Positions 25,883 to 34,602 of a DNA stretch of 64,000 bases are shown in pieces. Position numbers and translations under genes: made by a program. Below the pieces are notes generated by a model that was not told where the DNA came from, made no database searches, and saw nothing but the letters and a program-made list of their open reading frames with translations. The DNA comes from Saprospirales bacterium (GTDB taxonomy: Bacteria; Bacteroidota; Bacteroidia; Chitinophagales; Saprospiraceae): NCBI GenBank assembly GCA_016703765.1, contig JADJBL010000015.1, positions 62,001-126,000 of the forward strand, in the 5' to 3' direction. The stretch's first letter is position 1, and every line of letters starts with the position of its first letter.

Positions 25883-27250
25883 ATGGAATACAAAAAACTA
25901 TCCCTGCTCGACTGCATCATGCTCATTATGGGCAGCATGATCGGATCCGGAATTTTCATCGTTCCCGCGGCCATGAGCCGGGACCTGGGTTCCCCCCTGA
26001 TGTTAATCCTTGCCTGGGTGGCCACGGCCTTGCTCACCGTCATGGCGGCATTGAGCTACGGCGAACTGGGCGCCATGTTTCCACGCGCAGGCGGACAATA
26101 CGTGTACCTGCGCCAGGCCTATAACAAGCTCTTTGGTTTTCTTTACGGGTGGACGCTTTTTACCGTCATCCAGACGGGCACCATCGCGGCGGTGGCCGTG
26201 GCCTTCGCCAAATTCAGCGGGGTTTTCTTTCCCGTCATTTCTGATTCCAATTTCCTCTTTAAAATAGGCCCCGTACACCTCCAAACCCAGCAGTTGCTGG
26301 GGATTATCGTGGTGTGGATACTCACCTTTTCCAATTTCCGCAGCATCAAGAGCGGGGCTTTTGTACAAAACGTCTTTACGTTTACCAAGATCGGCGCAGT
26401 GTTGTTCCTCATCGGCGCCGGTCTGTACCATGCCTTTACACAGGAAACCGCGCCGGTGGATTGGTCCCTCCCCTCCGGCACCTTTTCCCTCGGCTTCTGG
26501 GGCATCTTTTGCGCGGCCATGGTGGGTAGTATTTTTTCGGCCGACGCGTGGAACAATATCACTTTTACAGGCAGCGAGATCGACAAACCCGAGCGCAACC
26601 TGCCGCTTTCCCTGGCGATCGGCACCCTGGCGGTTTCGGTCATTTACATATTCATCAACTGGGTCTATATACAGGCCATCCCCTTCGACGCCATCCAGAA
26701 CGCCGACAACGACCGGGTGGGCACATTGCTCATGCAAACGGTCTTCGGAAATGCGGGCATGTTCCTCATGGCCGCCCTGATCATGATTTCGACCTTTGGC
26801 TGCATCAACGGGCTGACTCTTTCGGGCGCCCGGGTTTACTACGCCATGGCCAAAGACGGGCTGTTTTTCGGCAAGGCCAAAGAACTCAACAAAAACCATT
26901 CCCCTCAGTTCGCCCTGATCATCCAGGCCGTCTGGACCAGCATCCTCGCCATGAGCGGCTCGTACGGCGATCTGCTCGATTACGTGGTCTTCGCCGTACT
27001 GGTCTTTTATATCCTCACGGTGGGCGGCGTGTTTATCCTCCGCTGGAAGCAACCCGATACCCCCAGGCCTTATAAAGTATGGGGCTACCCCGTGCTGCCT
27101 GCTCTGTACATCCTGGCCGCGCTGTTCATCTGCATCAACCTGCTCATTTACAAGCCGGACTACACCTATCCCGGCCTTGGGATCGTGCTGTTGGGAGTGC
27201 CGGTGTATTTTTTGATCCGGAAAAGAGGTGGCGGCGATGCACCTGAGTGA
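25883..27250 (+). CDS. APC-family amino acid permease
   Basis: The 455-residue transporter has about twelve membrane segments. It has the APC superfamily opening LLDCIMLIMGSMIGSGIFIVP, AALSYGELGAMFPRAGGQYVYL in segments 2-3 and a segment-6-like FFSADAWNNITFTGSE. It is an L-type/basic amino acid exchanger-like permease of the inner membrane; the substrate cannot be told from sequence. I chose the ATG at 25883 (MEYKKLS) over a more upstream in-frame start. Its last codons overlap the start of the next gene, a sulfur amino-acid enzyme, so a role in methionine or cysteine uptake is possible. Confidence 0.9.
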   Translation: MEYKKLSLLDCIMLIMGSMIGSGIFIVPAAMSRDLGSPLMLILAWVATALLTVMAALSYGELGAMFPRAGGQYVYLRQAYNKLFGFLYGWTLFTVIQTGTIAAVAVAFAKFSGVFFPVISDSNFLFKIGPVHLQTQQLLGIIVVWILTFSNFRSIKSGAFVQNVFTFTKIGAVLFLIGAGLYHAFTQETAPVDWSLPSGTFSLGFWGIFCAAMVGSIFSADAWNNITFTGSEIDKPERNLPLSLAIGTLAVSVIYIFINWVYIQAIPFDAIQNADNDRVGTLLMQTVFGNAGMFLMAALIMISTFGCINGLTLSGARVYYAMAKDGLFFGKAKELNKNHSPQFALIIQAVWTSILAMSGSYGDLLDYVVFAVLVFYILTVGGVFILRWKQPDTPRPYKVWGYPVLPALYILAALFICINLLIYKPDYTYPGLGIVLLGVPVYFLIRKRGGGDAPE

Positions 27251-28133
27251 CATCCTCAACCACCTGGGCGAAGAGCGCGAACAATACTTCGATGCCGTCT
27301 CTCCGCCTATCATGCAGACCAGCAACTTCGCGTTCAAGACCCTGGATGCCTTCCGCAAGGCTATCTCCGACGAGATGGGCAGCCATATCTACACGCGGGG
27401 CAACAACCCCACCGTGGAGATTCTCCGCAAAAAGCTGGCGGCGCTGGAAGGGGCTGAGGATGCCCTGGTATTCGGCAGCGGGGCCGGCGCCGTGGCCAAC
27501 GCCGTGATCGGCAATGTCCAATCGGGCGACCACATCGTCTGCGTGAGCAACCCCTACTCCTGGACCAAGGCCTTATTGACGAAGTTCCTGCCACGATTCG
27601 GCGTGACCCATACCTTCGTGGACGGCACAGATACCCCGGCCATCGAAAAGGCCATTCAAGCAAATACCGTCCTGCTCTACCTGGAAAGCCCCAACTCCCT
27701 GACCTTCGGCATCCAGGACCTGGAAGCCTGTGTAGCCCTTGCAAAAAAGCACGGGCTGGTCACCTGTATCGACAACAGCTATTCTTCGCCTCTATTCCAA
27801 CGCCCCATGGAATGGGGGGTGGATCTGGTCGTCCACTCGGGCACCAAATACCTCAACGGACACAGCGATGTGGTGTTCGGGGTGTTGGCCGGCAGCAAGG
27901 CCATGATCCGCAAACTCTTCGAATCGGAGCTCATGACCCTGGGCGGCATCCTGGGTCCGCACGACGCCTGGCTGGTCATACGCGGATTGCGGACGCTGCA
28001 ATTGCGCCTTCAGCGCTCCAATGATAGCGCTCTCTTCCTGCCCAAAAATTGGAACAACACCCCGCGGTCGAATCGGTGCTGCACCCCCTCCTGCCCTCTT
28101 TCCCCCAATACGAGCTGGCCAAAAAGCAGATGA
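27237..28133 (+). CDS. Trans-sulfuration family PLP enzyme, N-terminal part (frameshifted)
   Basis: This is a Cys/Met-metabolism PLP enzyme (cystathionine gamma-synthase / beta- or gamma-lyase fold). Features seen are YTRGNNPTVEILRKKLAALEG, the cofactor-contacting SPNSLTFGIQD, and Lys204 in HSGTKYLNGHSD as the Schiff-base lysine. The frame derails after LQRSNDSALFL; one extra base in CTGCCCAAAAA (about 28037-28045) would give ALFLAQKLEQHPAVESVL and join the fragment at 28049-28402. The whole enzyme would be about 388 residues. The start ATG follows AGAGGTGG, a good Shine-Dalgarno, and lies inside the permease 3' end. Which reaction it catalyses is open. Confidence 0.87.
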   Translation: MHLSDILNHLGEEREQYFDAVSPPIMQTSNFAFKTLDAFRKAISDEMGSHIYTRGNNPTVEILRKKLAALEGAEDALVFGSGAGAVANAVIGNVQSGDHIVCVSNPYSWTKALLTKFLPRFGVTHTFVDGTDTPAIEKAIQANTVLLYLESPNSLTFGIQDLEACVALAKKHGLVTCIDNSYSSPLFQRPMEWGVDLVVHSGTKYLNGHSDVVFGVLAGSKAMIRKLFESELMTLGGILGPHDAWLVIRGLRTLQLRLQRSNDSALFLPKNWNNTPRSNRCCTPSCPLSPNTSWPKSR

Positions 28134-28402
28134 GCGGGGCCGGCGGCCTGTTTTCCGTCTACTTCAAAGCCGATCGCATCGAACAGATGGAGGACTTTTT
28201 TCACCGTTTGAAAAGATTCCTCCTCGCAGTGTCCTGGGGCGGCCACGAATCGCTGGTCATGCCATCCGCTGCCTTTTACAAGATCCCCGGCATGCCCGAC
28301 AGTGTGTTGCCCTGGAACCTGGTGCGGTTTTACATCGGCCTGGAAGAGCCGGAATGGCTTTGGGAGGATTTGGAGGAAGCAATGACAGTTCTTAATTTTT
28401 AG
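28049..28402 (+). pseudogene. Trans-sulfuration family PLP enzyme, C-terminal part
   Basis: The fragment encodes the small C-terminal domain of the same enzyme: AVESVLHPLLPSFPQYELAKKQMSGAGGLFSVYF and SWGGHESLVMPSA, both family hallmarks. Its ATG is not a real start; the upstream part is in the previous frame. The last residues VLNF and the stop codon come from an intergenic heptamer repeat array (28388-28464), so the original 3' end of the gene has been modified by that repeat. Confidence 0.8.
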
Positions 28403-28464
28403 TTCTTAATTTTTAGTTTTTCGTTAGGACCAACTAAAAATTAAAAACTAAGAACTAAAAACTT
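28388..28464. repeat. Inverted pair of TTTTTAG-type heptamer arrays
   Basis: The left arm (28388-28420) is a tandem of AGTTCTT/AATTTTT units and the right arm (28432-28464) is the complementary AACTAAA-type array. Together they can fold into a long A/U hairpin. The left arm starts inside the 3' end of the PLP enzyme gene. The same heptamer family recurs at 30806-30902, 39177-39213 and 63471-63507. Confidence 0.75.
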
Positions 28465-28527
28465 TTCTTTAGCTCTTTGTGCAAATTTTTGATAAATGTT
28501 CTATCTTAGCCTACGAATTAATAGCAT

Positions 28528-28710
28528 GTAATCCCGAATTTTTTGAAAGGGTATTTGCTGTCCCTCTCCAATCCCGGAATTTTTCGCCGGAGGAAAAGGA
28601 TGTTTAATATGGCTTTTTGGTTAAATGGTTTTTTTTAATGGTAGTACAGTCCCGTATTTCATGAGGGTTAGCTAAAGATCCTTCATAATAACAGTCGGGT
28701 GATTTCTTAC
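28528..28710 (+). ncRNA. Candidate structured small RNA, 6S-like shape
   Basis: This gene-free stretch can fold by hand into one long interrupted hairpin. CCCGA 28533-28537 pairs with TCGGG 28695-28699, AAGG 28547-28550 with CCTT 28680-28683, GCT 28557-28559 with AGC 28670-28672 and CCCTC 28562-28566 with GAGGG 28663-28667, leaving a large internal/apical region. A strong intrinsic terminator follows at once. About 180 bases and a rod-like fold resemble 6S RNA, but no conserved primary sequence was checked; it could instead be a leader of lolD. A weak promoter-like TATCTTAG lies at 28502-28509. Confidence 0.35.
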
Positions 28711-28711
28711 A

Positions 28712-28748
28712 AGAGCGAAGTGGTTTTAGAACTCTTCGCTCTTTTTTT
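28712..28748 (+). terminator. Intrinsic terminator upstream of lolD
   Basis: Nine-base arms AGAGCGAAG (28712-28720) and CTTCGCTCT (28734-28742) are followed by a T-run to 28748. It ends only 14 bases before the lolD start codon, so it terminates the upstream small transcript or acts as an attenuator. Confidence 0.8.
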
Positions 28749-28762
28749 ATTTCCTTTGTTGG

Positions 28763-29428
28763 GTGATAACTGCAAAAAACATCCATAAAAGCTTCGGCGA
28801 CCTGCATGTGCTCAAAGGCGTAGACCTGGAGATACGCAAGGGGGAGATCATTTCCATCGTCGGAAAGTCGGGCGCCGGGAAAAGCACCCTGCTGCATATT
28901 CTGGGCACCCTCGACAACGCCGACAGCGGCAGCCTTTCCATCAACGACATCGAAGTATCCCAGCTGAGCGGCAATAAGCTGGCGGGATTCCGAAACGAAC
29001 ATATCGGGTTTGTGTTCCAGTTCCACCACTTGCTGCCGGAGTTTACGGCCCTGGAAAACGTCTGCATACCCGCTTTTATACGCCGCACGCCGGAGCAAGA
29101 GGCCGTCCGCAAGGCAAAGGACTTGCTCGATTACCTGGGGCTGAGCGACCGACTGCAACACAAGCCTACCCAGCTATCGGGGGGCGAGCAGCAGCGCGTG
29201 GCGGTGGCGCGGGCCCTGGTCAACGGCCCGGATGTGGTGTTTGCCGACGAGCCTTCGGGCAACCTCGACTCGCAGTCCTCTCAGGACCTGCACCAGTTGC
29301 TCTTCCGCTTGCGCAAAGACCTGAATCAGACCTTTGTCATCGTGACGCATAACAAGGAGCTCGCAGAAATGAGCGACCGCACGCTCACGATGGTAGACGG
29401 GAGGTTTGGGGTAGCAGCCACAAGCTGA
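28763..29428 (+). CDS. lolD: ABC transporter ATP-binding protein, LolD-like
   Basis: The 221-residue ATPase has Walker [10 protein letters not shown] (34-42), the Q-loop [18 protein letters not shown] typical of LolD/MacB-type proteins, signature [15 protein letters not shown] and Walker [14 protein letters not shown]. LolD drives release of lipoproteins from the inner membrane to LolA together with LolC/E permeases, which are not nearby. The start is a GTG with poor ribosome-binding context, 14 bases after a terminator, so expression may depend on readthrough of that hairpin. Its 3' end overlaps the convergent cryptochrome gene by 44 bases. Confidence 0.88.
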   Translation: MITAKNIHKSFGDLHVLKGVDLEIRKGEIISIVGKSGAGKSTLLHILGTLDNADSGSLSINDIEVSQLSGNKLAGFRNEHIGFVFQFHHLLPEFTALENVCIPAFIRRTPEQEAVRKAKDLLDYLGLSDRLQHKPTQLSGGEQQRVAVARALVNGPDVVFADEPSGNLDSQSSQDLHQLLFRLRKDLNQTFVIVTHNKELAEMSDRTLTMVDGRFGVAATS

Positions 29429-30719
29429 CGTATTCCCCTTTTGGATCGTACTTCTGAGCCTGCGCGGCGGGGTTGAAATACCGGTCTTCGCGGGGGTCGC
29501 TGCCCACGCCGGCGATATAGTTCCAGTTGCCCCAATTGCTCGTGGGGTCATAGTCGATGAGGAGGGATTCGAAATACTCTGCGCCCATCTGCCAGTTTAC
29601 CCCCAGGTCTCTCACCAGAAAAGAAGCGACGTTTTGCCGGCCGCGGTTGGACATAAATCCGGTAGCCGCAATTTCGCGCATGTTGGCGTCGATGAAGGGC
29701 ACGCCCGTTTTGCCGGCGATCCATTTCTCCAGGAGCTTGGGGTCGTTTCGCAGCGAACCGTCGGGCCGGTTGCGGGTACCGCCTCTCAGGAAGATCCGGT
29801 CTCCGTGCTTCTTCGCCTGCAGGCGGAAAAAATCGCGCCACAGCAACTCGAACACGATCCAGTAGGTCGATTTGTTCTTTTGCCTGGCCGCCTCGTAGGC
29901 TTTCAGCTCGTGAAATATTTTTTTCGGGGAAAGGCATCCCTGCGCCAGCCAGGGCGAGAATTTGGTGGAAAAATCCCCTCCTATCAGGCCGTTGCGGGTT
30001 TCTTCGTAGGAAGCCGCCAGATCGCTCTCCCAGAGGTAATAATTCAGGCGGCTCAGCGCGGCTCTTTCCCCGCCTTTAAAATCCAATGCGGCGCGGGGGT
30101 CGGTTTCGAAAGGCAGGTGCCCGAAATCGGTTAGTTCCGGCATTTCGCCGCTTTCCAACTCGCAGCTCAGAGGCGGGAGTTTCTGGTCGATAGGAGGCAG
30201 CGGTTCGCGGACACTTATTTCCCGTTCCACCTCCTTGCGGAATTGTGTAAACACATCGGGGGTATGGGTGACGGGAAAAGGCAGGTCGGCGGTGTGGAAC
30301 AGCATTTTGCCCCGGTTGAAGCGCATTTCCTGGCCGATGGTCCAGAGCCGGCGCTCCAGGGCGTCTTGCACTTCGACCTCCTCCTTGGTCCTTTCGCGAT
30401 TGCAATAAACCCAGGAGCTCTTGCACTCCGAGGCGATGCGGAAGATCTCTTCCTCCGGCTTGCCGGTCCGGATGTACAATTCCGAACCCAGAGCCCGGAG
30501 CTGTTCGCGCAGGTCGTTCACGCTTTCGAGGATAAATCGGGCCCGGTACTTACCGGTTTTTGGAAACCCGAACCATTGGGTGGCGCCCTTAAAAACCCTT
30601 TCGTCGAAGACATAAACCGGGATGAGTTCCTCGGCATTTTTCAGCGCTTCCGTGAAGGCTTCGTTATCGTGGAGACGCAAATCCTGCCGGAACCAAACTA
30701 TTGCTCTTTTCCTTTGCAT
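29385..30719 (-). CDS. DASH-type cryptochrome / photolyase
   Basis: The 444-residue protein has the photolyase N-terminal domain ([27 protein letters not shown]) and an FAD-binding C-terminal domain ([79 protein letters not shown]). The [17 protein letters not shown] wording is typical of CRY-DASH proteins, which bind FAD and MTHF and repair cyclobutane dimers mainly in single-stranded DNA. No other light-related gene is adjacent. It is divergent from arfB, separated by a heptamer repeat hairpin. Confidence 0.92.
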   Translation of the reverse strand: MQRKRAIVWFRQDLRLHDNEAFTEALKNAEELIPVYVFDERVFKGATQWFGFPKTGKYRARFILESVNDLREQLRALGSELYIRTGKPEEEIFRIASECKSSWVYCNRERTKEEVEVQDALERRLWTIGQEMRFNRGKMLFHTADLPFPVTHTPDVFTQFRKEVEREISVREPLPPIDQKLPPLSCELESGEMPELTDFGHLPFETDPRAALDFKGGERAALSRLNYYLWESDLAASYEETRNGLIGGDFSTKFSPWLAQGCLSPKKIFHELKAYEAARQKNKSTYWIVFELLWRDFFRLQAKKHGDRIFLRGGTRNRPDGSLRNDPKLLEKWIAGKTGVPFIDANMREIAATGFMSNRGRQNVASFLVRDLGVNWQMGAEYFESLLIDYDPTSNWGNWNYIAGVGSDPREDRYFNPAAQAQKYDPKGEYVSLWLLPQTSRLPS

Positions 30720-30805
30720 GGCATGAGGATAAATGGGTATTGGTACAACAAGGGGATATGCTTTGGTTTTGGGTAAAGCAGTTTGTGGGGAACTAATTAT
30801 CAGGA

Positions 30806-30902
30806 GTTTTTAGTTCTTAGTTTTTAGTTCTTAGTTCTTTGCAGGTTGTTAAGACACATTACAACCCAACAACTAAAAATTAAAAACTAAAAACTAAAAA
30901 AC
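30806..30902. repeat. Inverted pair of TTTTTAG/AACTAAA heptamer arrays
   Basis: The left arm 30806-30839 (TTTTTAGTTCTTAG units) and right arm 30870-30902 (AACTAAA units) are complementary around a unique 30-base centre. The element occupies most of the 187-base gap between the divergent cryptochrome and arfB genes and ends four bases before the arfB ATG, so it may lie in the arfB leader. Confidence 0.75.
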
Positions 30903-30906
30903 TATT

Positions 30907-31308
30907 ATGACCTCTCAACTGCTCGAATCCGAACTCAAATTCCGCTTCTCCCGCGCTTCGGGGAAAGGGGGACAGAACGTCAACAAAGTGGAGACGCGGG
31001 TCGAGCTATTGTTTGATCTGGGCGAATCGCAAGCTTTGTCCGACGAAGAAAAAGACCTGATCCGCAAACGCATGGCGAATCGCATCAATCAGGACGGACT
31101 CCTGGTCATCGCCTCGGCGGTGCACCGCTCGCAGCACCGCAACCGGGAGGAAGCGATTCGGCGATTTCTCCACCTGATCGAAACGGCCCTGAAGCCCCGA
31201 AAACCCAGCGCGGGGCATAAGGCCCGCAAAGCCAACCCCGAGATTCGTCTCCGCGATAAAAAGGCTCATAGCCTGAAAAAGCGATGCGCTTTTCCATACC
31301 TTAGCGGC
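30907..31308 (+). CDS. arfB: ArfB-like peptidyl-tRNA hydrolase (no stop before next gene)
   Basis: The 134-residue domain starts LESELKFRFSRASGKGGQNVNKVETRV, containing the catalytic GGQ of release-factor-like rescue proteins, and ends with a basic tail (KARKANPEIRLRDKKAHSLKKR). ArfB/YaeJ rescues stalled ribosomes by hydrolysing peptidyl-tRNA with its tail in the empty mRNA channel. The frame has no stop and runs straight into the next gene's signal peptide at 31309. A native fusion is unlikely because the signal peptide would be internal, so I split the two; a small indel or lost stop codon is suspected. Confidence 0.85.
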
Positions 31309-32184
31309 ATGAAAAAGCAATGTTTGATCCTCCTCACCATCCTGCTGGCCATGCCGCTCCTCTCCCATTCCCAGGATAAATCCGCCTACCAGATCTTCGA
31401 CGCAAAGGGCAAGACTGCATCCTGGAAAGAACTCCTGAAAGATTGCCAAAAAGCCGACGTCGTATTTTTCGGCGAAGAACACAACAACCCCATCGCCCAT
31501 TGGCTCGAACTGGAATTGTTAAAAGACCTGTTCGCCGATAAGGGGGCCGACCTGATCGCCGGCGCAGAGATGTTCGAGCGCGACGACCAGTTGCTGCTCG
31601 ACGAGTATTTGTCGGGCGCGATCAAGACCAAGAATTTCGAAGAAGAAGCAAAGCTTTGGAATAACTACGCCACGGATTACAAACCCCTGGTCGAATTCGC
31701 CAAAGAAAACAAGCTGCCTTTCATCGGCACGAATATTCCCAGGCGCTACGCCAGCCTCATTAGTTCCAAAGGACTGGAGGCCCTCGCGGATCTTTCCGAA
31801 GAAGCCAAAACCTATATCGCCCCCCTGCCCATCGAGGTGGACCTCAACCTGCCCGGCTACCAGGAAATGCTCAAGATGATGGAAGGCCACGGCGGAACCA
31901 TGACGGAGAATTTTCCCAAGGCCCAGGCCAGCAAAGACGCCACCATGGCCTGGTCGATCGCCCAACATTGGAAAAAAGGCAAGACCTTCCTCCACTTCAA
32001 CGGCTCCTTCCACTCCGACAACAGAGAGGGCATCGTCTGGTACCTCGATAAATATGCGCCCAAAGCCAAAGTCGCCACCATCGCCTTTATTTCGCAGGAA
32101 TCCATCGACTCGCTCTCCGAAGAAGCGCTTGGGCAGGCGGATTACATCATCGTCGCTCCCGAGGCCATGACGAAAACGTATTAG
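31309..32184 (+). CDS. ChaN-family lipoprotein-like haem-binding protein
   Basis: The 291-residue product begins with a signal peptide (MKKQCLILLTILLAMPLLSHSQ) and has the ChaN/Tiki-type fold: DVVFFGEEHNNPIAHWLELELLK, then AGAEMFERDDQLLLDEYL, and HFNGSFHSDNREGIVWYL. Campylobacter ChaN binds paired haems and is linked to iron uptake; relatives are also likened to metalloproteases. Upstream of the ATG is TACCTTAG, a near-consensus -7 box, consistent with its own promoter inside the arfB 3' end. No TonB receptor is adjacent, so an iron role is only suggested. Confidence 0.82.
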   Translation: MKKQCLILLTILLAMPLLSHSQDKSAYQIFDAKGKTASWKELLKDCQKADVVFFGEEHNNPIAHWLELELLKDLFADKGADLIAGAEMFERDDQLLLDEYLSGAIKTKNFEEEAKLWNNYATDYKPLVEFAKENKLPFIGTNIPRRYASLISSKGLEALADLSEEAKTYIAPLPIEVDLNLPGYQEMLKMMEGHGGTMTENFPKAQASKDATMAWSIAQHWKKGKTFLHFNGSFHSDNREGIVWYLDKYAPKAKVATIAFISQESIDSLSEEALGQADYIIVAPEAMTKTY

Positions 32185-32185
32185 T

Positions 32186-32284
32186 TTAAGTTGAAAAGTT
32201 GAAAAGTTGAAAAGTTGAAATAATTCTTTTTGGCGAAGCCAAAAAGGCGTGACTTAAACTTTAAACTATTCAACTTTTCAACTC
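32186..32284. repeat. Composite octamer element between convergent genes (copy 1)
   Basis: Four GTTGAAAA octamers (32186-32220) are followed by a hairpin CTTTTTGGC (32226-32234), GAA, GCCAAAAAG (32238-32246), and then the complementary TTTTCAACT array ending at 32284. The layout and core hairpin are nearly identical to the element at 60766-60858. It fills the gap between convergent genes and probably acts as a bidirectional terminator. Confidence 0.8.
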
Positions 32285-32285
32285 C

Positions 32286-33374
32286 TTAAGGGATATATTC
32301 AACCTCCGTTACTTCCACTCTAAACCAGGAAAAATCTCCTTCTTTCAGTTTCCAGGTCACCGTCGATTTGGCCGGTATCCTGACCCCCTCGAATTCCCTG
32401 TATCCCTCCGGATCGACTTGGACGAACCAGTCTTCGAGCGTGGCGCCTTCCTTGCGGTCGTAATATCTTTTGGCCTCAAAGCTCTGCGGGTCGCCGTTCG
32501 CATCGAAGCGAAAGATACCCGAAGCGCTTATTCCGCCTAAGGTCATAGTCGCTTTGGCGGAGCTGGAATCCAGTGGTTCCCAGACGATCGACTCGTGCAG
32601 GGCGCCGGAGGGAAACCAGACGATTTCCGCCAGATAGCGGAGCATGCTGCCCTGATCGGTTTCCGGGCCTTTGGCGTCGACTACCGGGACCAGCGAAAGC
32701 ACCTTGATGAGCATGTGTCCTTTTCCATCGGCGTATCGGTCGCGACCGGTCATTTCGATGCCGGGGGCAACTTTTACCCGGGCGTTCCAGATAAATCCGG
32801 GCTGGAGGGGTGTGAACCATTGTTCCGCGGTCACGGGCATCCATTTCTTAGCGGGAGCGGTGCGCATATCCCCTTTCTGTTTCAGGTGCACGGTTTGGGC
32901 AATCGGTTTCCCAAGCGCATTCGAGCGTTTGATCCAGGTCTGCACCACAGGCGGCAGGGTTGCGATGGCCGCCTCGTCGAGCGGTATTTGCGTGCCGGTA
33001 TAGGCAGGCAGGAAGCTCTGAAGTTCATTTTTGACCATACCCTGGAAATCCCGGTTTGCAAACCCGACGATAATCACCGCCGCCGCGATGAGGTTGGGGA
33101 TGGTTCCGTATTTGGCGTCTTTCCACACCAAAAAAATGAGAACCTGGGAGAGCAGGACGGCCGGAACGGCCCACATCCACCAGTTCTCGCGGTGCAGCAG
33201 ATATAGGATGCCGGCGACCAGAAACAGCAGGGTCGACGCCAGCCATGCCAGGCCGGCGGGTTTGGAGATGGGAAGGGTCAGGGAACTGATCTGGCCGTAT
33301 TGAAAGGCCTTGGCAAATCCCAGCAAGTGGATCAATCCGTGCAGGAGCAGGAGGATAGCGAATGCGATACGCAT
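32286..33374 (-). CDS. DUF6544-like membrane protein
   Basis: The 362-residue protein has four N-terminal membrane helices (LLLLHGLIHLLGFAKAF through LIAAAVIIVGFA) and a C-terminal soluble domain with KQKGDMRTAPAKKWMPVTAEQWF, WNARVKVAPGIEMTGRDRY and the tail WKLKEGDFSWFRVEVTEVEY. The soluble half matches a family of unknown function found in many bacteria, DUF6544-like by my recollection. The fold may be lipid-binding, but there is no experimental role I can cite. Confidence 0.75.
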   Translation of the reverse strand: MRIAFAILLLLHGLIHLLGFAKAFQYGQISSLTLPISKPAGLAWLASTLLFLVAGILYLLHRENWWMWAVPAVLLSQVLIFLVWKDAKYGTIPNLIAAAVIIVGFANRDFQGMVKNELQSFLPAYTGTQIPLDEAAIATLPPVVQTWIKRSNALGKPIAQTVHLKQKGDMRTAPAKKWMPVTAEQWFTPLQPGFIWNARVKVAPGIEMTGRDRYADGKGHMLIKVLSLVPVVDAKGPETDQGSMLRYLAEIVWFPSGALHESIVWEPLDSSSAKATMTLGGISASGIFRFDANGDPQSFEAKRYYDRKEGATLEDWFVQVDPEGYREFEGVRIPAKSTVTWKLKEGDFSWFRVEVTEVEYIP

Positions 33375-33444
33375 AAAATGGTGGTTTTTTTTCCTCGGCC
33401 CAAGATAAGGAGGGAGAATTTGGTGGGGGATGAGAAATGTCAGT

Positions 33445-33468
33445 AGAGCCGCGATGAATTGCGGCTCT
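33445..33468. other. 8-bp inverted repeat in the gap before the lipoprotein gene
   Basis: AGAGCCGC (33445-33452) and GCGGCTCT (33461-33468) form a perfect stem with an eight-base loop, about 47 bases before the ATG at 33515. There is no T-run on the plus strand. It may be a leader hairpin or operator. Confidence 0.4.
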
Positions 33469-33514
33469 AAGGGAAAAATCCCTACCTTACCCCTTCAACA
33501 AACCTACTACTATT

Positions 33515-33985
33515 ATGCGTCTGATCCTATTCGCAGCACTTGGACTCCTGGCCCTTTCGAGCTGCCAAAACTCCGCTCCCAAAACCGGTTCGCATACCGA
33601 AGAACAACTGGCTACCCAGGAACAAAAAAGACTGGAAGTCATGGCCGTACACGACGCCGTCATGCCCTTCATGTCCGACCTCAACCGCCTGGCGCGCCAG
33701 TTGAAACCCCTCTCCCAAGAAGGAAGCACCCTCGGCGAAGACGAGCGCGAAATCCTCTGGGACGTCGTCAAACGCCTCGAACAGGCCGATGAGGGCATGA
33801 TGTCCTGGATGGGCGAATTTCAAAACAACCTCGACCCCATGCGCGACTCGCTCGACCACCAGGGTATTATGAACTACCTGGAAGCCGAACTCGGAAAGGT
33901 CAAGGAAGTGGAAAACCAAATGCGCAGCAGCATGCAGGATGGCGAGGCCCTGGTGGTAAAATACGGGCTGACCGAAAGCAACTAA
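33515..33985 (+). CDS. Small lipoprotein with helical domain, unknown function
   Basis: The 156-residue protein has a lipobox (LLALSSCQNS, Cys about residue 17). A helical, charged domain follows, with EEQLATQEQKRLEVMAVHDAVMP and LVKYGLTES at the end. The pattern EVMAVHDAVMP occurs in small Bacteroidota lipoproteins sometimes labelled viral A-type inclusion proteins, a name without functional meaning. Only two bases separate its stop from the SCO gene, so the two form an operon. Confidence 0.75.
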   Translation: MRLILFAALGLLALSSCQNSAPKTGSHTEEQLATQEQKRLEVMAVHDAVMPFMSDLNRLARQLKPLSQEGSTLGEDEREILWDVVKRLEQADEGMMSWMGEFQNNLDPMRDSLDHQGIMNYLEAELGKVKEVENQMRSSMQDGEALVVKYGLTESN

Positions 33986-33987
33986 GC

Positions 33988-34596
33988 ATGAGGATCTGGA
34001 TATTTCTGCTGGCCGGACTGGCTTCCTGCAATGTTCCCAATGCCCAAAACCAGCCGCTGCCGGTTATCGGCAACCGCGAAATCGTCGACGGAGACACAGT
34101 TTACCATACCGTCCCCGATTTCGCTTTCATGAACCAGGACAGCCAATGGGTCACCAACGAAACCTTTGCCGGGAAAGCCTATGTGGTGGATTTCTTCTTC
34201 ACCCATTGCCCCACCATCTGCCCCAAGGTGGCAAAGCAAATGAAGCGCGTTCACGACCGCTTTCTGGAAGAAGACCGGCTCCTGCTCCTCGCCCACTCGA
34301 TCGATCCCAAACGCGATACGATCGGGCGCCTGAAATGGTATGCAGACAACCTGGGCGTCGAATCCTCCAAATGGCACTTCGTCACCGGCGAAAAGGACTC
34401 GATCTATGCCATCGCCGACGATTATTTCAGCATCGCGATCGAAAACCCCGATGCGCCCGGCGGATTTGACCACAGCGGACGCCTCATCCTCATAGACCCT
34501 CAGCGCAGGGTCCGCTCGTTTTGCGACGGAACCGATGCAAAGTCGGTGGACAAATTTATGCAGGACATCGACAAGCTGCTTCGCGAAATGCAGTGA
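33988..34596 (+). CDS. SCO1/SenC family copper-chaperone-like lipoprotein
   Basis: The 202-residue protein has a lipoprotein-type start (LLAGLASC, Cys14) and a thioredoxin-like domain with the copper ligands Cys74 and Cys78 in THCPTICPK and His162 in GGFDHSGR. SCO proteins deliver copper to, or keep reduced, the CuA site of cytochrome c oxidase in the periplasm. A COX3-like gene is present about 22 kb away in this window, but not in the same operon. Confidence 0.92.
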   Translation: MRIWIFLLAGLASCNVPNAQNQPLPVIGNREIVDGDTVYHTVPDFAFMNQDSQWVTNETFAGKAYVVDFFFTHCPTICPKVAKQMKRVHDRFLEEDRLLLLAHSIDPKRDTIGRLKWYADNLGVESSKWHFVTGEKDSIYAIADDYFSIAIENPDAPGGFDHSGRLILIDPQRRVRSFCDGTDAKSVDKFMQDIDKLLREMQ

Positions 34597-34602
34597 CCCG
34601 CG

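Noticed and set aside
26003..27358. A 451-codon minus-strand frame
   Set aside because: It is antisense to the APC permease and the PLP enzyme start; it has no signal, motif or plausible start.
28388..28464. CRISPR-like repeats
   Set aside because: The units are 7 bp, contiguous and without spacers, and no cas genes are present anywhere in the window.
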